Source of the DNA: Geminicoccaceae bacterium
GTDB lineage: Bacteria; Pseudomonadota; Alphaproteobacteria; Geminicoccales; Geminicoccaceae
Reading direction: 5' to 3'
Assembly (NCBI GenBank): GCA_020638465.1
Contig: JACKIM010000001.1
Location: 1,806,501 to 1,870,500 of the forward strand
Length of the DNA stretch: 64,000 nt
The stretch's first letter is position 1. Each line of letters starts with the position of its first letter. Made by a program: the position numbers and the translations under genes. This document shows, piece after piece, positions 33,970-42,539 of the stretch. The notes below the pieces were generated by a model, which was given only the letters and a program-made list of their open reading frames with translations, was not told where the DNA came from and did not search any database.

Positions 33970-34284
33970 ATGCCATCGGTTTCTTTTGAACTGCCGGACG
34001 GAAGCTTGCGCAAAATTGATGTCGAGCGTGGCGTGAGTGTGTTGGAAGCTGCACGTCTGGCCGACGTTCCCATCGAGGGGGCATGCGGCGGGTCGATGGC
34101 CTGTGCGACGTGCCACGTGCATGTTGACGCCGAGCAGTTCGGCGAACTTCCGGAGCCGTCCTTCGAGGAGGATGACATGCTCGACCTGGCGGCTGATCTG
34201 TCGGTGACGTCGAGGCTGGGATGCCAGATTCGCGTGGAGCGTGACCTCAAGGTGCACGTCCCCGGCTCCAGCATGCTGGGTTGA
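33970..34284 (+). CDS. fdx: 2Fe-2S ferredoxin, ISC/adrenodoxin type
   Basis: This 104-residue vertebrate-type ferredoxin has the cluster ligands Cys39, Cys45, Cys48 and Cys85 (ACGGSMACATC and LGCQI), the CX5CX2CX36C pattern of Fdx in the ISC pathway. It supplies electrons for cluster assembly. The start is one base after the iscA stop. The mnmA start follows within a few bases. Confidence 0.93.
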   Translation: MPSVSFELPDGSLRKIDVERGVSVLEAARLADVPIEGACGGSMACATCHVHVDAEQFGELPEPSFEEDDMLDLAADLSVTSRLGCQIRVERDLKVHVPGSSMLG

Positions 34285-34289
34285 CCGGT

Positions 34290-35372
34290 ATGGATCCTGC
34301 TATCGAATCGGGTGCGCGGGTGGTCGTGGCCATGTCGGGAGGTGTCGACAGCTCTGTGACCGCGGCTCTGCTGGCGGAGTCGGGGTTCGACGTCATCGGC
34401 ATCACGCTACAGCTCTACGACCATGGTTCAGCGACCGGGCGCAAGGGGGCATGTTGTGCCGGGCAGGATATACGCGATGCCCGCGCGGTATGTGACCAGT
34501 TGGGAATTCCCCATTATGTGCTCGATATGGAGGAACGTTTCCGCGAGGCGGTTATCGATGATTTTGTCGAAACCTATGGCAATGGCCAGACACCGGTGCC
34601 CTGCATCCGTTGCAATCAGTCGGTCAAGTTCACCGACCTGTTGCAGACCGCCCGCGAACTCGGAGCTTCTGCGTTGGCAACCGGTCACTATGTGAGACGG
34701 GTGCCTGACGTTGGCGGTGTTCGGATGTATCGTGCCCGCGACAAGGCGAAGGACCAGAGCTATTTCCTGTTTGCCACAACGCGGGAACAGCTTGACTATT
34801 GCCGTTTTCCGCTTGGCGATCTCGAAAAGAACGAGACGCGGGCGCATGCCGAAAGGCTCGCCCTGCCGGTGGCGCGCAAGCCTGAAAGCCAGGACATCTG
34901 TTTCGTCCCGCAGGGGCACTATAGTTCATTGCTGCGAAAGCTGCGACCGGATGCGATGCAGCAGGGCGATATCGTTCACGTCGATGGCAAGGTACTGGGC
35001 CGGCACCAGGGTGTCGGACACTACACTGTGGGCCAGCGGCGCGGGCTCGAAGTCAGCACCGGCGAGCGGCTCTATGTCGTTGAGATCGACCGGGGGCGTC
35101 ACCGTATTCTCGTCGGGCCCCGCAAGGCGACCTTGAGCCGAAGCATGGAGTTACGGAATCTGAATCTGCTGGCGGAAATGCCAGATGTTCTCGGGGTGAG
35201 CGCAAAGCACCGCTACAACGAGCCCGCCGTAGCCGCTCGATTCCACCATGCCCAGGGTATCCTCGAATTCGCGGAGCCGCAGAGCGGGATCGCAAAGGGG
35301 CAGGCCGCCGTGCTGTATGACGGAGACCGCGTTCTGGGCGGCGGCTGGATCCATGCAGCCCATCCGTGCTGA
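34290..35372 (+). CDS. mnmA: tRNA-specific 2-thiouridylase MnmA
   Basis: This 360-residue enzyme adds sulfur to U34 of tRNA Lys, Glu and Gln. The PP-loop SGGVDSS is at residues 16-22. The catalytic cysteine pair lies in PVPCIRCNQ (near 108) and ESQDICFV (near 205). ATG 34290 was chosen; a TTG at 34281 overlaps the ferredoxin stop and is the alternative. Placement after iscA and fdx points to shared expression of sulfur-handling functions. Confidence 0.94.
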   Translation: MDPAIESGARVVVAMSGGVDSSVTAALLAESGFDVIGITLQLYDHGSATGRKGACCAGQDIRDARAVCDQLGIPHYVLDMEERFREAVIDDFVETYGNGQTPVPCIRCNQSVKFTDLLQTARELGASALATGHYVRRVPDVGGVRMYRARDKAKDQSYFLFATTREQLDYCRFPLGDLEKNETRAHAERLALPVARKPESQDICFVPQGHYSSLLRKLRPDAMQQGDIVHVDGKVLGRHQGVGHYTVGQRRGLEVSTGERLYVVEIDRGRHRILVGPRKATLSRSMELRNLNLLAEMPDVLGVSAKHRYNEPAVAARFHHAQGILEFAEPQSGIAKGQAAVLYDGDRVLGGGWIHAAHPC

Positions 35373-35405
35373 GGGGACTTACGGCTTCACGCGTTCGACC
35401 ATTCA

Positions 35406-35433
35406 CCAACCCGGACCGGCCGGGCCGGGTTGG
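35406..35433. terminator. Hairpin between convergent mnmA and fliS
   Basis: Inverted repeat CCAACCCGG / CCGGGTTGG with a 10-base GC-rich loop, located between the two stops. It could serve both directions; T runs are absent on both sides. Confidence 0.6.
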
Positions 35434-35445
35434 CGGTCTTGTGGA

Positions 35446-35889
35446 TCAGGCAGTGAGTTCACCCAGCTGAATATTGTCGTGGGGGCGGGACGGTTTGCCG
35501 GTGTCGTCGTTTTCGGCAATGTGGCACCAGCTCGCGCGCATCTCCCGCAGGCGCTCGACGAGTTCGCTGCAGATCGACGGGTCGTTCTTGATGTTGACCT
35601 CCGTCAGTCGGTGGAGAATATACGAATAGTATTGGTCGAGCAGCTTGGCGATTTCACCACCGGCCTCGAAATCAAGGTGGCAATGGAGGCCGTTGATGAT
35701 GTTGTAGGCTCGGGTGATCGAATGATACCGATCCTCGATGCGCTTTTCCTCAATGGCCTTGCGGGCATCGAGAATGCGCCTGATGGCGCCATCATAGAGC
35801 ATCACGATTGCCTGGGCCGCAGTCACGTTCTCGGACGCAGTCTGGTAAGCCTGAGCGGCACGATACTGGTTCTGCACGGTTGGATACAT
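35446..35889 (-). CDS. fliS: Flagellin export chaperone FliS
   Basis: This 147-residue helical chaperone binds the flagellin C-terminus and prevents early polymerisation. The family start MYPTVQNQYRAAQ and the MLYDGAIRRI segment near residue 30 are clear. It is the last gene in the leftward fliC-flaG-fliD-fliS set, 32 bases after fliD. Confidence 0.93.
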   Translation of the reverse strand: MYPTVQNQYRAAQAYQTASENVTAAQAIVMLYDGAIRRILDARKAIEEKRIEDRYHSITRAYNIINGLHCHLDFEAGGEIAKLLDQYYSYILHRLTEVNIKNDPSICSELVERLREMRASWCHIAENDDTGKPSRPHDNIQLGELTA

Positions 35890-35921
35890 TAAGCATTGGC
35901 CTCCGACATTGAGATGCGCGA

Positions 35922-37616
35922 TCAGTTGCTTGACGTCATGGCATCCACTTGGGTGCGAATCTGGTTGAGAATGGTGTTGGCGATGCTCAGGGCCGCTTCC
36001 ATGTTGGCAAAGCGCTCGATCAGCTTGTCACGTGCCCGTGCAGCCCGATCTTCGATCTGCGCGATGTTTGTCTGGTAGTCATCATTGACATCCTCGATGT
36101 TCTTCACTGCCGAGGCCAGCGCTCCGCCGTAGGGGTCGAGAACTTCATCGAGATAGTTGTAGAACTTGTCTGCGATGCCCTGGCTTGCGTGAACGTCGAT
36201 TGTCGTCGAGCCGCTTCCTGCCCATAGCAGTTCCAGGCCAGCAAAGTCCGAGCCTTCGGGCCCGCGGATCGTCGATCCGTCGAACTCGGCCTCCACGCCG
36301 CCGATCATGACCTTCTCCGGGACACCGTCATTGTCGGCATCGGTAATTTCAACGCTGAAATCGGTAGCCGCGAGGTCATTGGTGCGGTTGAAGACACGCA
36401 AATCATTGGATGATGACTGGAAGTCGAATTCGAATACGTTGCGAACTTCATCAAGCCGGGTCAGCAGGGCATTGTCGAGCTTGCTGTCATCGACTTCGAG
36501 CATGTTGGCTTCGTTCATGGTGATGCCGATGCCGCGCAGGGTCGACAGGGCATCATCGGACAGCCCCGCGACATCGCCACCTGCCAGACTGCTCAACCCC
36601 TGCATGGCATCGCGCATGGTACGGTCGCCATAAAGGAACGCTTCCTCGGCGACATCACCCGTAGCCGAAATGGTCGACTGGTTGTCCACGAACGTCCGGA
36701 AATTGTTGTAGGCTTCGACAAACGCGCCGATCTGCTCCTTCACGTTGGCCAGTGAAGACTCGACCGACACACCGATCTTCGTACCGGGCTCGGCCTTGAA
36801 CAGGTTGATGGTCAGTCCGCCTGCCAGATCATCGATCTGGTTGGATTCGCGGACGACGGTGACACCGTCGATCTCGATCTCGGCCATTCCGGCAGCCTGC
36901 AGTTCGGTCGTATTGAATCCGCCGGTGATACCGCTTGAATCATTGAGCGTGATCGCCTTGCCGGTATCGGTTGCAGTCAGCACCATGCGATAGTCGGTAT
37001 CGGAGACCTTCAGCATGCTGGCACGAACGCCGGTGGTGGATGTCTGAGCATTGATGGCATCCGCCAGATCTGCAAGGTCCATCGTGCCATCGACGTTGAT
37101 CGACGCCGTGGAGCCACCCGCAACACCGAGTTCGATCGTGCCGGAAAAGGCCGTGCCGCCGTTCCAGGCATCGGCCAGCGTCTGGTCGACCGCCGATGTG
37201 CTCATGCTGGAAATCTTGTTGGCGGTGGCGAGCTTGTTGACGGTGATCTCGAACGAACCGATCTGGGCGCTATTGTCGGCCGAGACACCGAGAATGTCGG
37301 TCGGGCTGGTCGAACTGCTCGAGGTGAAGAACGCCGCCTTCTGCTCGAACATGTTATCCTTGAGACCGAGTAGACCGGGAGGATTTCGAAGGGGAGCCAC
37401 TGTCGCCTTGAGGTTTTCGAGCAGCGACTTCATCTCGCCGAAGGCGGTAAGCTTGGCCTCGTTCTTGGTGATCTTCGTTTCAAGCCTCACCGCGCCGATA
37501 CGCTTGGCCTCGTAGGCCGCTGAAACCAGCGCCTCGGTGTCCAGCTTGGAAGACGTGCCGGAAAGGCGGGTAGAGCCATTGGTCGTAGTCAGTGATCCAA
37601 AGCTGAGCGAATCCAT
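35922..37616 (-). CDS. fliD: Flagellar filament cap protein FliD
   Basis: This 564-residue hook-associated protein 2 caps the filament and folds incoming flagellin. The N-terminal region (STRLSGTSSKLDTEALVSA) and the C-terminal coiled coil (residues ~490-560, ending ANTILNQIRTQVDAMTSSN) fit the family. The hypervariable middle is not informative. It lies between flaG and fliS. Confidence 0.92.
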   Translation of the reverse strand: MDSLSFGSLTTTNGSTRLSGTSSKLDTEALVSAAYEAKRIGAVRLETKITKNEAKLTAFGEMKSLLENLKATVAPLRNPPGLLGLKDNMFEQKAAFFTSSSSTSPTDILGVSADNSAQIGSFEITVNKLATANKISSMSTSAVDQTLADAWNGGTAFSGTIELGVAGGSTASINVDGTMDLADLADAINAQTSTTGVRASMLKVSDTDYRMVLTATDTGKAITLNDSSGITGGFNTTELQAAGMAEIEIDGVTVVRESNQIDDLAGGLTINLFKAEPGTKIGVSVESSLANVKEQIGAFVEAYNNFRTFVDNQSTISATGDVAEEAFLYGDRTMRDAMQGLSSLAGGDVAGLSDDALSTLRGIGITMNEANMLEVDDSKLDNALLTRLDEVRNVFEFDFQSSSNDLRVFNRTNDLAATDFSVEITDADNDGVPEKVMIGGVEAEFDGSTIRGPEGSDFAGLELLWAGSGSTTIDVHASQGIADKFYNYLDEVLDPYGGALASAVKNIEDVNDDYQTNIAQIEDRAARARDKLIERFANMEAALSIANTILNQIRTQVDAMTSSN

Positions 37617-37651
37617 CGGCTTGCTCCTTCAGAGCGGTGACCTCGAGAGGC

Positions 37652-38038
37652 CTAGGCTTCGAGGTGGACGATCGGCCCCGGATTTCCCTCGCGGGCACTG
37701 GCAAAGAAACGGAGCAGTTCTTCGGGCGGACTCTCGTGAATGACCTGGCCGCTGTTCTTGTCGGCGACCCGGTAGACAAAGCGCCCGCTGGGTTCATCCT
37801 TGAAGCTCTCGACCTTGATCTCGCGTCCCGGAAACATCTTTGTCGCCGCCTTTTCCGCTACGCTGTCGAGAGTCGTGTTCGCATCGGCGACGGTTGATGC
37901 GATGTCCGTATTTCCGGTCGGGATTGAAGCGGGTTGCGCTACGGCATTCCGTTCGACCTCGGTCGATCTCGGTTCAAACCTACCCACGGGAGGTGGGGGT
38001 GTGTGTGATGGGACGATACCCGAAAGATCTTTCAACAT
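37652..38038 (-). CDS. flaG: FlaG family protein
   Basis: This 128-residue protein has a disordered Pro/Thr-rich N-terminal half. The FlaG core follows (about 70-120: REIKVESFKDEPSGRFVYRV, then SGQVIHESPPEELLRFF, which fits the family motif VIRQIPPEEML). FlaG affects filament length in several bacteria. It sits between fliC (73 bases) and fliD (35 bases). Confidence 0.85.
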   Translation of the reverse strand: MLKDLSGIVPSHTPPPPVGRFEPRSTEVERNAVAQPASIPTGNTDIASTVADANTTLDSVAEKAATKMFPGREIKVESFKDEPSGRFVYRVADKNSGQVIHESPPEELLRFFASAREGNPGPIVHLEA

Positions 38039-38111
38039 CGTTCAATATCCGACTGGCATTTGCCCGCTTGCCGGGTCGCAGCATTCATCTGCGACCCGGC
38101 TGCGCAATGGC

Positions 38112-39296
38112 CTAGTTCAGCAACCTGAGGAGCTGCTGGGGCATCTGGTTGGCCTGCGCGAGCATGGCGACAGATGCCTGCATCATGACCTGCTTGGACG
38201 AGAAGTTGCTCATCTCGCTGGCCATGTCGACGTCCATCAGCGTGGATCGGGCGGCATCGAGGTTCTCGATCGAGGTCGCCAGATTGGCCGATGCGAAGTC
38301 GAAGCGGGAAATGGCGGCGCCGATATTGGCCCGGTCCTCGTTGATCTGGGCAATCGCGTTGTCGAGGATATCGCCCGCCTTGATGGCGCCTTCGCGGGTG
38401 CGGATGTTGGCCTTGCCGGTTCCCGCGCCGGCACCGTCGGCATCGGCGAGGGTGCCGGTGCTGACATTGCCGAGCGCCGTCGAGCGGATATCATCGAGCC
38501 CGACCTCGATCGTGTCGGTCGATGATACGCCGACCTGGAAGGAGACGTCGTTGCTGGTGATGTCGAGATCGGTGGCGGTGACGGCAGTGGTTCCGTCGAA
38601 CTTGTCCAGGGACAGGCTGATGCCCGTGCCCTCGAACACCACCGCACCGCTGTAGGCCGTCTTGTCATCCGCGGATGCGGTGACGGTCGCGGTGAAGGCC
38701 GTGCCGGCCTGATCGGTATAGGTGAACGTCATCGCCTGCTTGGCGTCGGCCGTCGTGCCGGTGGCCGCCGTCGCCATGCTGAGGGTGGCGGTGCCGTCGC
38801 CGGTCACGACGTCGGCGGTGCCGCTGATGTGCACCCCGGCAATATCCGTGGCGCCGGCGACGGTCACGCCGGTATCGCCGTTCAACAGCGTCATGCCGTT
38901 GAACTTGGTCTGCTCGGCGATGTCGTCGATCTGGGAGACCAGTGCGGTGAATTCCTTGTCGAGGAAGTTCCGTTCATTGTCGGAGACCGAGCCCGACTGG
39001 GACTGCACCGAAAGGGCCTTCAGGCGCATGAGGATATCGGAAGTCTGCGACAGGGCGCCATCGGCGACCTGCAGCATGCTCGAAGCCTGCCCGGTGTTGA
39101 CCTGGGCCTGCTTGAGTGCTGTGACGTCCGCACGGATCTTGGTTCCGACAGCCAGCGAGGCCGCGTCATCGGAAGCCTTCACGATCCGCGATCCGCTCGA
39201 CAGCTTGGCAAGAGAGCTCGATGCGAGCGAGTTGTTCTGGGTCAGGTAACGCAGAGCGGTGTTGGCGGAAGTGTTGGTGGTTCCTGAGAGTGCCAT
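38112..39296 (-). CDS. fliC: Flagellin
   Basis: This 394-residue flagellin has a conserved N-terminal D0/D1 region (about 1-140, RYLTQNNSLASSSLAKLSSG) and a C-terminal D1/D0 region ending QQLLRLLN. The Thr/Ala/Asp-rich middle (~150-280) is the surface-exposed variable part. It is the first gene of the flagellar set, with GAAGGAAAC upstream of the ATG. FlaF/FlbT, the usual alphaproteobacterial flagellin regulators, are not in view, while fliS is. Confidence 0.95.
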   Translation of the reverse strand: MALSGTTNTSANTALRYLTQNNSLASSSLAKLSSGSRIVKASDDAASLAVGTKIRADVTALKQAQVNTGQASSMLQVADGALSQTSDILMRLKALSVQSQSGSVSDNERNFLDKEFTALVSQIDDIAEQTKFNGMTLLNGDTGVTVAGATDIAGVHISGTADVVTGDGTATLSMATAATGTTADAKQAMTFTYTDQAGTAFTATVTASADDKTAYSGAVVFEGTGISLSLDKFDGTTAVTATDLDITSNDVSFQVGVSSTDTIEVGLDDIRSTALGNVSTGTLADADGAGAGTGKANIRTREGAIKAGDILDNAIAQINEDRANIGAAISRFDFASANLATSIENLDAARSTLMDVDMASEMSNFSSKQVMMQASVAMLAQANQMPQQLLRLLN

Positions 39297-39614
39297 GAGC
39301 GTTTCCTTCTACATGAAGTCTGGGCGGATGCCCGGGTTGCGGAGGGCTTCTTGCCTTCCGGCGCCGATTCCTTCAGCGCCTTCGCAGGTTACGTTCCGCG
39401 CGTTAACAAAACGTAAATGGCGGTGTCATTTCCCTTGAAAAATGTGATCGATGCCCGCCGGATCCTGTCGATCAGGTGACCGGTCGGGGAAAAGGGAAAT
39501 GTGACGTAGCAAACGGACTTTGTCGCGTCTGTCGGGTGAATGTGCTTGCATCGGCCGGTCCATGTGACGAACGTGGCGCGGGGGCGGACCCGGACGTATG
39601 GGAAGGGGAAGCAC
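39297..39614. other. Intergenic region upstream of fliC
   Basis: 318 bases between fliC and the ureohydrolase pseudogene. It must hold the fliC promoter and leader. I looked for sigma-54 (GG-N10-GC) and sigma-28 elements on the minus strand and found no convincing match. No gene seen. Confidence 0.5.
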
Positions 39615-39946
39615 ATGGCGCACGGATATGAGACGGACAGGCTGGACCTGCCATTCGTCGGGCACTGCACCTTCGGCAAGCGACCGCCGGTTACCGACTG
39701 GGGGCAGATCGATGCCGATGTCGCGGTGCTCGGCATACCTTGCGACATGGGCACCCAATGGCGTTCCGGCGCGCGTTTCGATCCGTCGATCGCACCGGGC
39801 ACGGGAACTCCCAGCCATGGCGGATTTCTCCACTACGAGGTGATGGAGATCCTCCAGGGGCTGTCACGACGGGGATCACATCCGTCCTCGCGGCGCAGGT
39901 CCTCATGAACTTCCTCGGATATATCTTCGAAGCACGGAGGATCTGA
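39615..39946 (+). pseudogene. Ureohydrolase (agmatinase/arginase family), internally deleted
   Basis: The start (MAHGYETDRLDLPFVGH) and DVAVLGIPCDMGTQWRSGARF are a normal ureohydrolase N-terminus. The sequence then jumps to DPSIAPGTGTPSHGGF, a motif near residue ~240 of intact enzymes. All manganese-binding motifs between are gone. After EILQGLSRRG a second gap and frameshift occur, and the C-terminal tail GITSVLAAQVLMNFLGYIF continues in another frame from about 39872. It is a multi-deletion relic with no possible activity. Confidence 0.8.
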
Positions 39947-39974
39947 ACTGGTCGATATCGAGCAACTCGAGAAG

Positions 39975-40334
39975 GTGTTGCTGCGGCGTGCACTTGAGCG
40001 CCGGAGTGTCACCTATGGCGAGTTGCTGGCCTTCTTCGAGCGGCGGGTGACCCGGATCACGGTCGCCGCGCTTTGCAGGGATCTGGGCAAGGTGAGCGAG
40101 CGCAACGATGCGAACGGTGGTCCCGACCTTGCCTGTCTCGTTGTCAGGAAGAGCGACAGGCTTCCGGGCGAAGGGTATTTCCATGCCCTTCGCGAGGAAG
40201 GTAGCTATGAAGGCCCCAGCACCGGCCCTGACGCCGAAGCCGAGATCCGCAGGCGACAGGAGGCCGTCTTCGCGCAGGTGGAAAGGCTGGCCGTCGCAGA
40301 AGATGTCGAAGACGATACGACGCGTTCCCCGTGA
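39975..40334 (+). CDS. Conserved hypothetical protein
   Basis: This is a 119-residue protein of unknown function. It starts at GTG 39975, but the frame is open about ten codons upstream, so the true start is uncertain. The sequence has a helical N-terminus (LLRRALERRSVTYGELLAFF), a central DLACLVVRKSDRLPGEGYFHAL segment with probable beta structure, and an acidic tail. It has no signal peptide or membrane helix. It follows the pseudogene closely and could have belonged to its operon. Confidence 0.55.
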   Translation: MLLRRALERRSVTYGELLAFFERRVTRITVAALCRDLGKVSERNDANGGPDLACLVVRKSDRLPGEGYFHALREEGSYEGPSTGPDAEAEIRRRQEAVFAQVERLAVAEDVEDDTTRSP

Positions 40335-40343
40335 CCATGAAAA

Positions 40344-40367
40344 AAGGGCCGCCCGCAGACGGCCCTT
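40344..40367 (-). terminator. Intrinsic terminator of a small leftward transcript
   Basis: 8-base stem AAGGGCCG / CGGCCCTT with an 8-base loop. On the minus strand it is followed by a run of six T, so its polarity is leftward, not for the rightward gene ending at 40334. Confidence 0.75.
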
Positions 40368-40421
40368 CCGTGGATCTGGCTTGCATCCAGCCAACGACCG
40401 TTCATGACGGCCGTTTCGCTG

Positions 40422-40499
40422 CTACATCGGCGATGAAGGCTGCTCCATTGCCGATTCCACACGCGAAGGCTGCCTGCACAGGGCCTTACCACTCGACAT
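40422..40499 (-). CDS. Putative 25-residue peptide with a perfect Shine-Dalgarno
   Basis: ATG 40499 is preceded on the minus strand by AGAAAGGAGGTGATCC (40516-40501), an exact complement of the 16S rRNA 3-prime end, with ideal spacing. The ORF encodes MSSGKALCRQPSRVESAMEQ plus five more residues and stops at 40422. A TTGACA lies at 40566-40561 and an intrinsic terminator at 40344-40367, so this looks like a stand-alone ~200-base small mRNA. No family is recognised. The RBS is strong evidence for translation; the peptide function is unknown. Confidence 0.5.
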   Translation of the reverse strand: MSSGKALCRQPSRVESAMEQPSSPM

Positions 40500-40566
40500 T
40501 GGATCACCTCCTTTCTGATGGTTGCACTGACAGGATGATGGTGATGGTGATGCGCCGGCCTGTCAA
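40500..40566 (-). promoter_or_regulatory. Leader with TTGACA box and full-length Shine-Dalgarno
   Basis: On the minus strand: TTGACA (40566-40561), a CAT-repeat stretch, then a 16-base SD (40516-40501). I could not identify a good -10 box, so the promoter is tentative while the ribosome-binding site is clear. Confidence 0.45.
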
Positions 40567-40684
40567 GCGTTCCTCATGGCCAGCCATGCGACAGTAGAGG
40601 GCATTCTCTTGTCGTGACGTCGGACACGGCTGCCGCTAGGTTCCATGGCGGGAAACGGTCAGATTGAGCCCGGGAGGTAGGTCA

Positions 40685-42079
40685 ATGAGTGATGGTGGTT
40701 ATGATCTCGTGGTGATCGGCGGCGGCCCCGGTGGCTATGTCTGTGCCATCAAGGCGGCGCAACTCGGGCTCAAGGTGGCGTGTATAGAAAAGCGCGGTAC
40801 GCTGGGTGGCACCTGCCTCAATGTCGGCTGCATGCCATCCAAGGCACTGCTGCATTCCTCCCACCTCTATCACGAGGCCAAACACGGCATGAGCGGCCAT
40901 GGCATCACCACCGGCGATGTCAGTTTCGATCTGGATGCCATGCTGGAGAACAAGGACAAGATCGTCGACGGCCTGACCAGGGGCATCGAGGGGCTCTTCA
41001 AGAAGAACAAGGTCGACTATGTCAAGGCTACAGGGACCATTCTCGCGCCGGGCAAAGTCAGGGCCGGCGATCAGGAACTCGCCACCCGTGCCATCGTCAT
41101 TGCCACCGGGTCGGAAAGCACGCCGCTGCCGGGCGTGGAGACGGACGAGAAGCGGATCGTCACGTCGACAGGTGCCCTCGACCTGGATGCAGTGCCCGGT
41201 CACCTGCTGGTCGTTGGCGCCGGTGTCATAGGTCTCGAACTCGGTTCCGTCTGGGGGCGGCTGGGTGCCGAAGTGACCGTGGTCGAATTCCTCGACCACA
41301 TCACCCCCGGCATGGATGCGGAGGTGTCGAAGAACCTGCAACGCATCCTCAAAAAGCAGGGCATGGAGTTCAGGCTGTCGACCAAGGTGACGGGCATCGA
41401 CAGTTCGGGAGACCGGCTGAAGGTGACGCTGGAGCCCGCGGCAGGCGGTGAGGGCGAGGTCGTTGGATGCGACACGGTCCTCGTTGCCATCGGGCGCCGC
41501 CCCTACACCGAAGGGCTCGGGTTGGGGAATGTCGGCATCGAGACCGACCGGCGCGGCATGATCGAGGTCGACGATCACTTCCAGACGAAGGTAGCCGGGA
41601 TCTACGCCATCGGAGATGTCATTCGCGGGCCGATGCTGGCGCACAAGGCCGAAGAGGAAGGCGTTGCGGTGGCGGAGCTGCTGGCCGGACAGAAGCCGCA
41701 CGTCAATTACGATGCCATTCCGGGTGTGATCTACACTGCGCCGGAGGTGGCTGCGGTCGGTCAGACCGAAGAGCAATTGAAGGCCGAGGGCATTTCCTAC
41801 AAGGTGGGGAAATTCCCGTTCCTCGCCAACAGTCGCGCGCGGGCTTCCGGTCTGACCGAGGGCTTTGTCAAGATCCTAGCCGATGCGGACACGGATCGGG
41901 TGCTGGGTTGCCACATCGTCGGTGCCGAGGCCGGGACCATGATCGCCGAGGTCGCGCTGGCAATGGAATACGGTGCCAGTTCGGAGGATATCGCCCGTAC
42001 GTGCCATGCCCACCCCACACTCGAAGAATCCATCAAGGAAGCGGCGCTCGCCGCTTTTGCCAAACCCATTCACATATGA
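40685..42079 (+). CDS. lpdA: Dihydrolipoyl dehydrogenase
   Basis: This 464-residue flavoprotein is the E3 component of 2-oxoacid dehydrogenase complexes. FAD-binding VIGGGPGGYVCAIKAA is at residues 9-24 and the redox-active disulfide in GGTCLNVGCMPSK near 37-49. The second nucleotide-binding motif is VVGAGVIGLELGSV near 180, and the C-terminal His-Glu pair lies in CHAHPTLEE near 445. ATG 40685 follows GGGAGGTAGGTC. No E1 or E2 gene is adjacent in the window. Confidence 0.93.
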   Translation: MSDGGYDLVVIGGGPGGYVCAIKAAQLGLKVACIEKRGTLGGTCLNVGCMPSKALLHSSHLYHEAKHGMSGHGITTGDVSFDLDAMLENKDKIVDGLTRGIEGLFKKNKVDYVKATGTILAPGKVRAGDQELATRAIVIATGSESTPLPGVETDEKRIVTSTGALDLDAVPGHLLVVGAGVIGLELGSVWGRLGAEVTVVEFLDHITPGMDAEVSKNLQRILKKQGMEFRLSTKVTGIDSSGDRLKVTLEPAAGGEGEVVGCDTVLVAIGRRPYTEGLGLGNVGIETDRRGMIEVDDHFQTKVAGIYAIGDVIRGPMLAHKAEEEGVAVAELLAGQKPHVNYDAIPGVIYTAPEVAAVGQTEEQLKAEGISYKVGKFPFLANSRARASGLTEGFVKILADADTDRVLGCHIVGAEAGTMIAEVALAMEYGASSEDIARTCHAHPTLEESIKEAALAAFAKPIHI

Positions 42080-42095
42080 AATGATGGAAAAACTC

Positions 42096-42539
42096 ATGAG
42101 ATCAGGTCGTACCCTTCTGGCGTTGTCGCTTTCTCTGGCCATGTTCTCCACCTCTGTCCTTGCCGCGGACATGACGGGGACATGGAAGCTCGACAAGGAC
42201 GAGTTCATTGCCAGTGCCAGGGTCATGATGCAGTCGCAGCTCCAGGATGTGTCCGAGGACATGCGTTCGCAGATGACGCAGATGATGGATGGCATGCTCG
42301 ATTCGCTCGCCTCGAAATTGTCCGGAACCGCCGTGTTCAATGCCGATGGCACGGTGATGGTCACGGGTGAGGACGGCAAGACGGAAACGGGCCGCTGGGA
42401 AGACAAGGGCGATACGGTCATTCTCTACACCGAGGACAGCGATCCGGTGGAAGCGAAGGTCGACGGCGATCGCATGATCTTTTCCATGCAGGACGACGAG
42501 ATGCAGCAGCCTTTCGAGATGGTGTGGAAACGTCAGTGA
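42096..42539 (+). CDS. Putative secreted protein, lipocalin-like
   Basis: This ~147-residue protein has a Sec signal (MRSGRTLLALSLSLAMFSTS, cleaved after VLA). A short beta-rich mature domain follows (DMTGTWKLDKDEF, then TAVFNADGTVMVTGEDGKTE and GRWEDKGDTVIL), reminiscent of small lipocalin-like or DUF-type periplasmic proteins. ATGs at 42081 and 42084 are alternatives. Its stop overlaps the next gene as GTGA. The function is unknown. Confidence 0.65.
   Translation: MRSGRTLLALSLSLAMFSTSVLAADMTGTWKLDKDEFIASARVMMQSQLQDVSEDMRSQMTQMMDGMLDSLASKLSGTAVFNADGTVMVTGEDGKTETGRWEDKGDTVILYTEDSDPVEAKVDGDRMIFSMQDDEMQQPFEMVWKRQ

Noticed and set aside
39297..39614. Sigma-54 or sigma-28 promoter upstream of fliC
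   Set aside because: I looked for GG-N10-GC and for the sigma-28 pattern on the minus strand and found no convincing match by eye.
40501..40516. Sequence identical to the 3-prime end of 16S rRNA on the plus strand
   Set aside because: No rRNA sequence precedes it. Read on the minus strand it is a full-length Shine-Dalgarno before an ATG, which explains it better.
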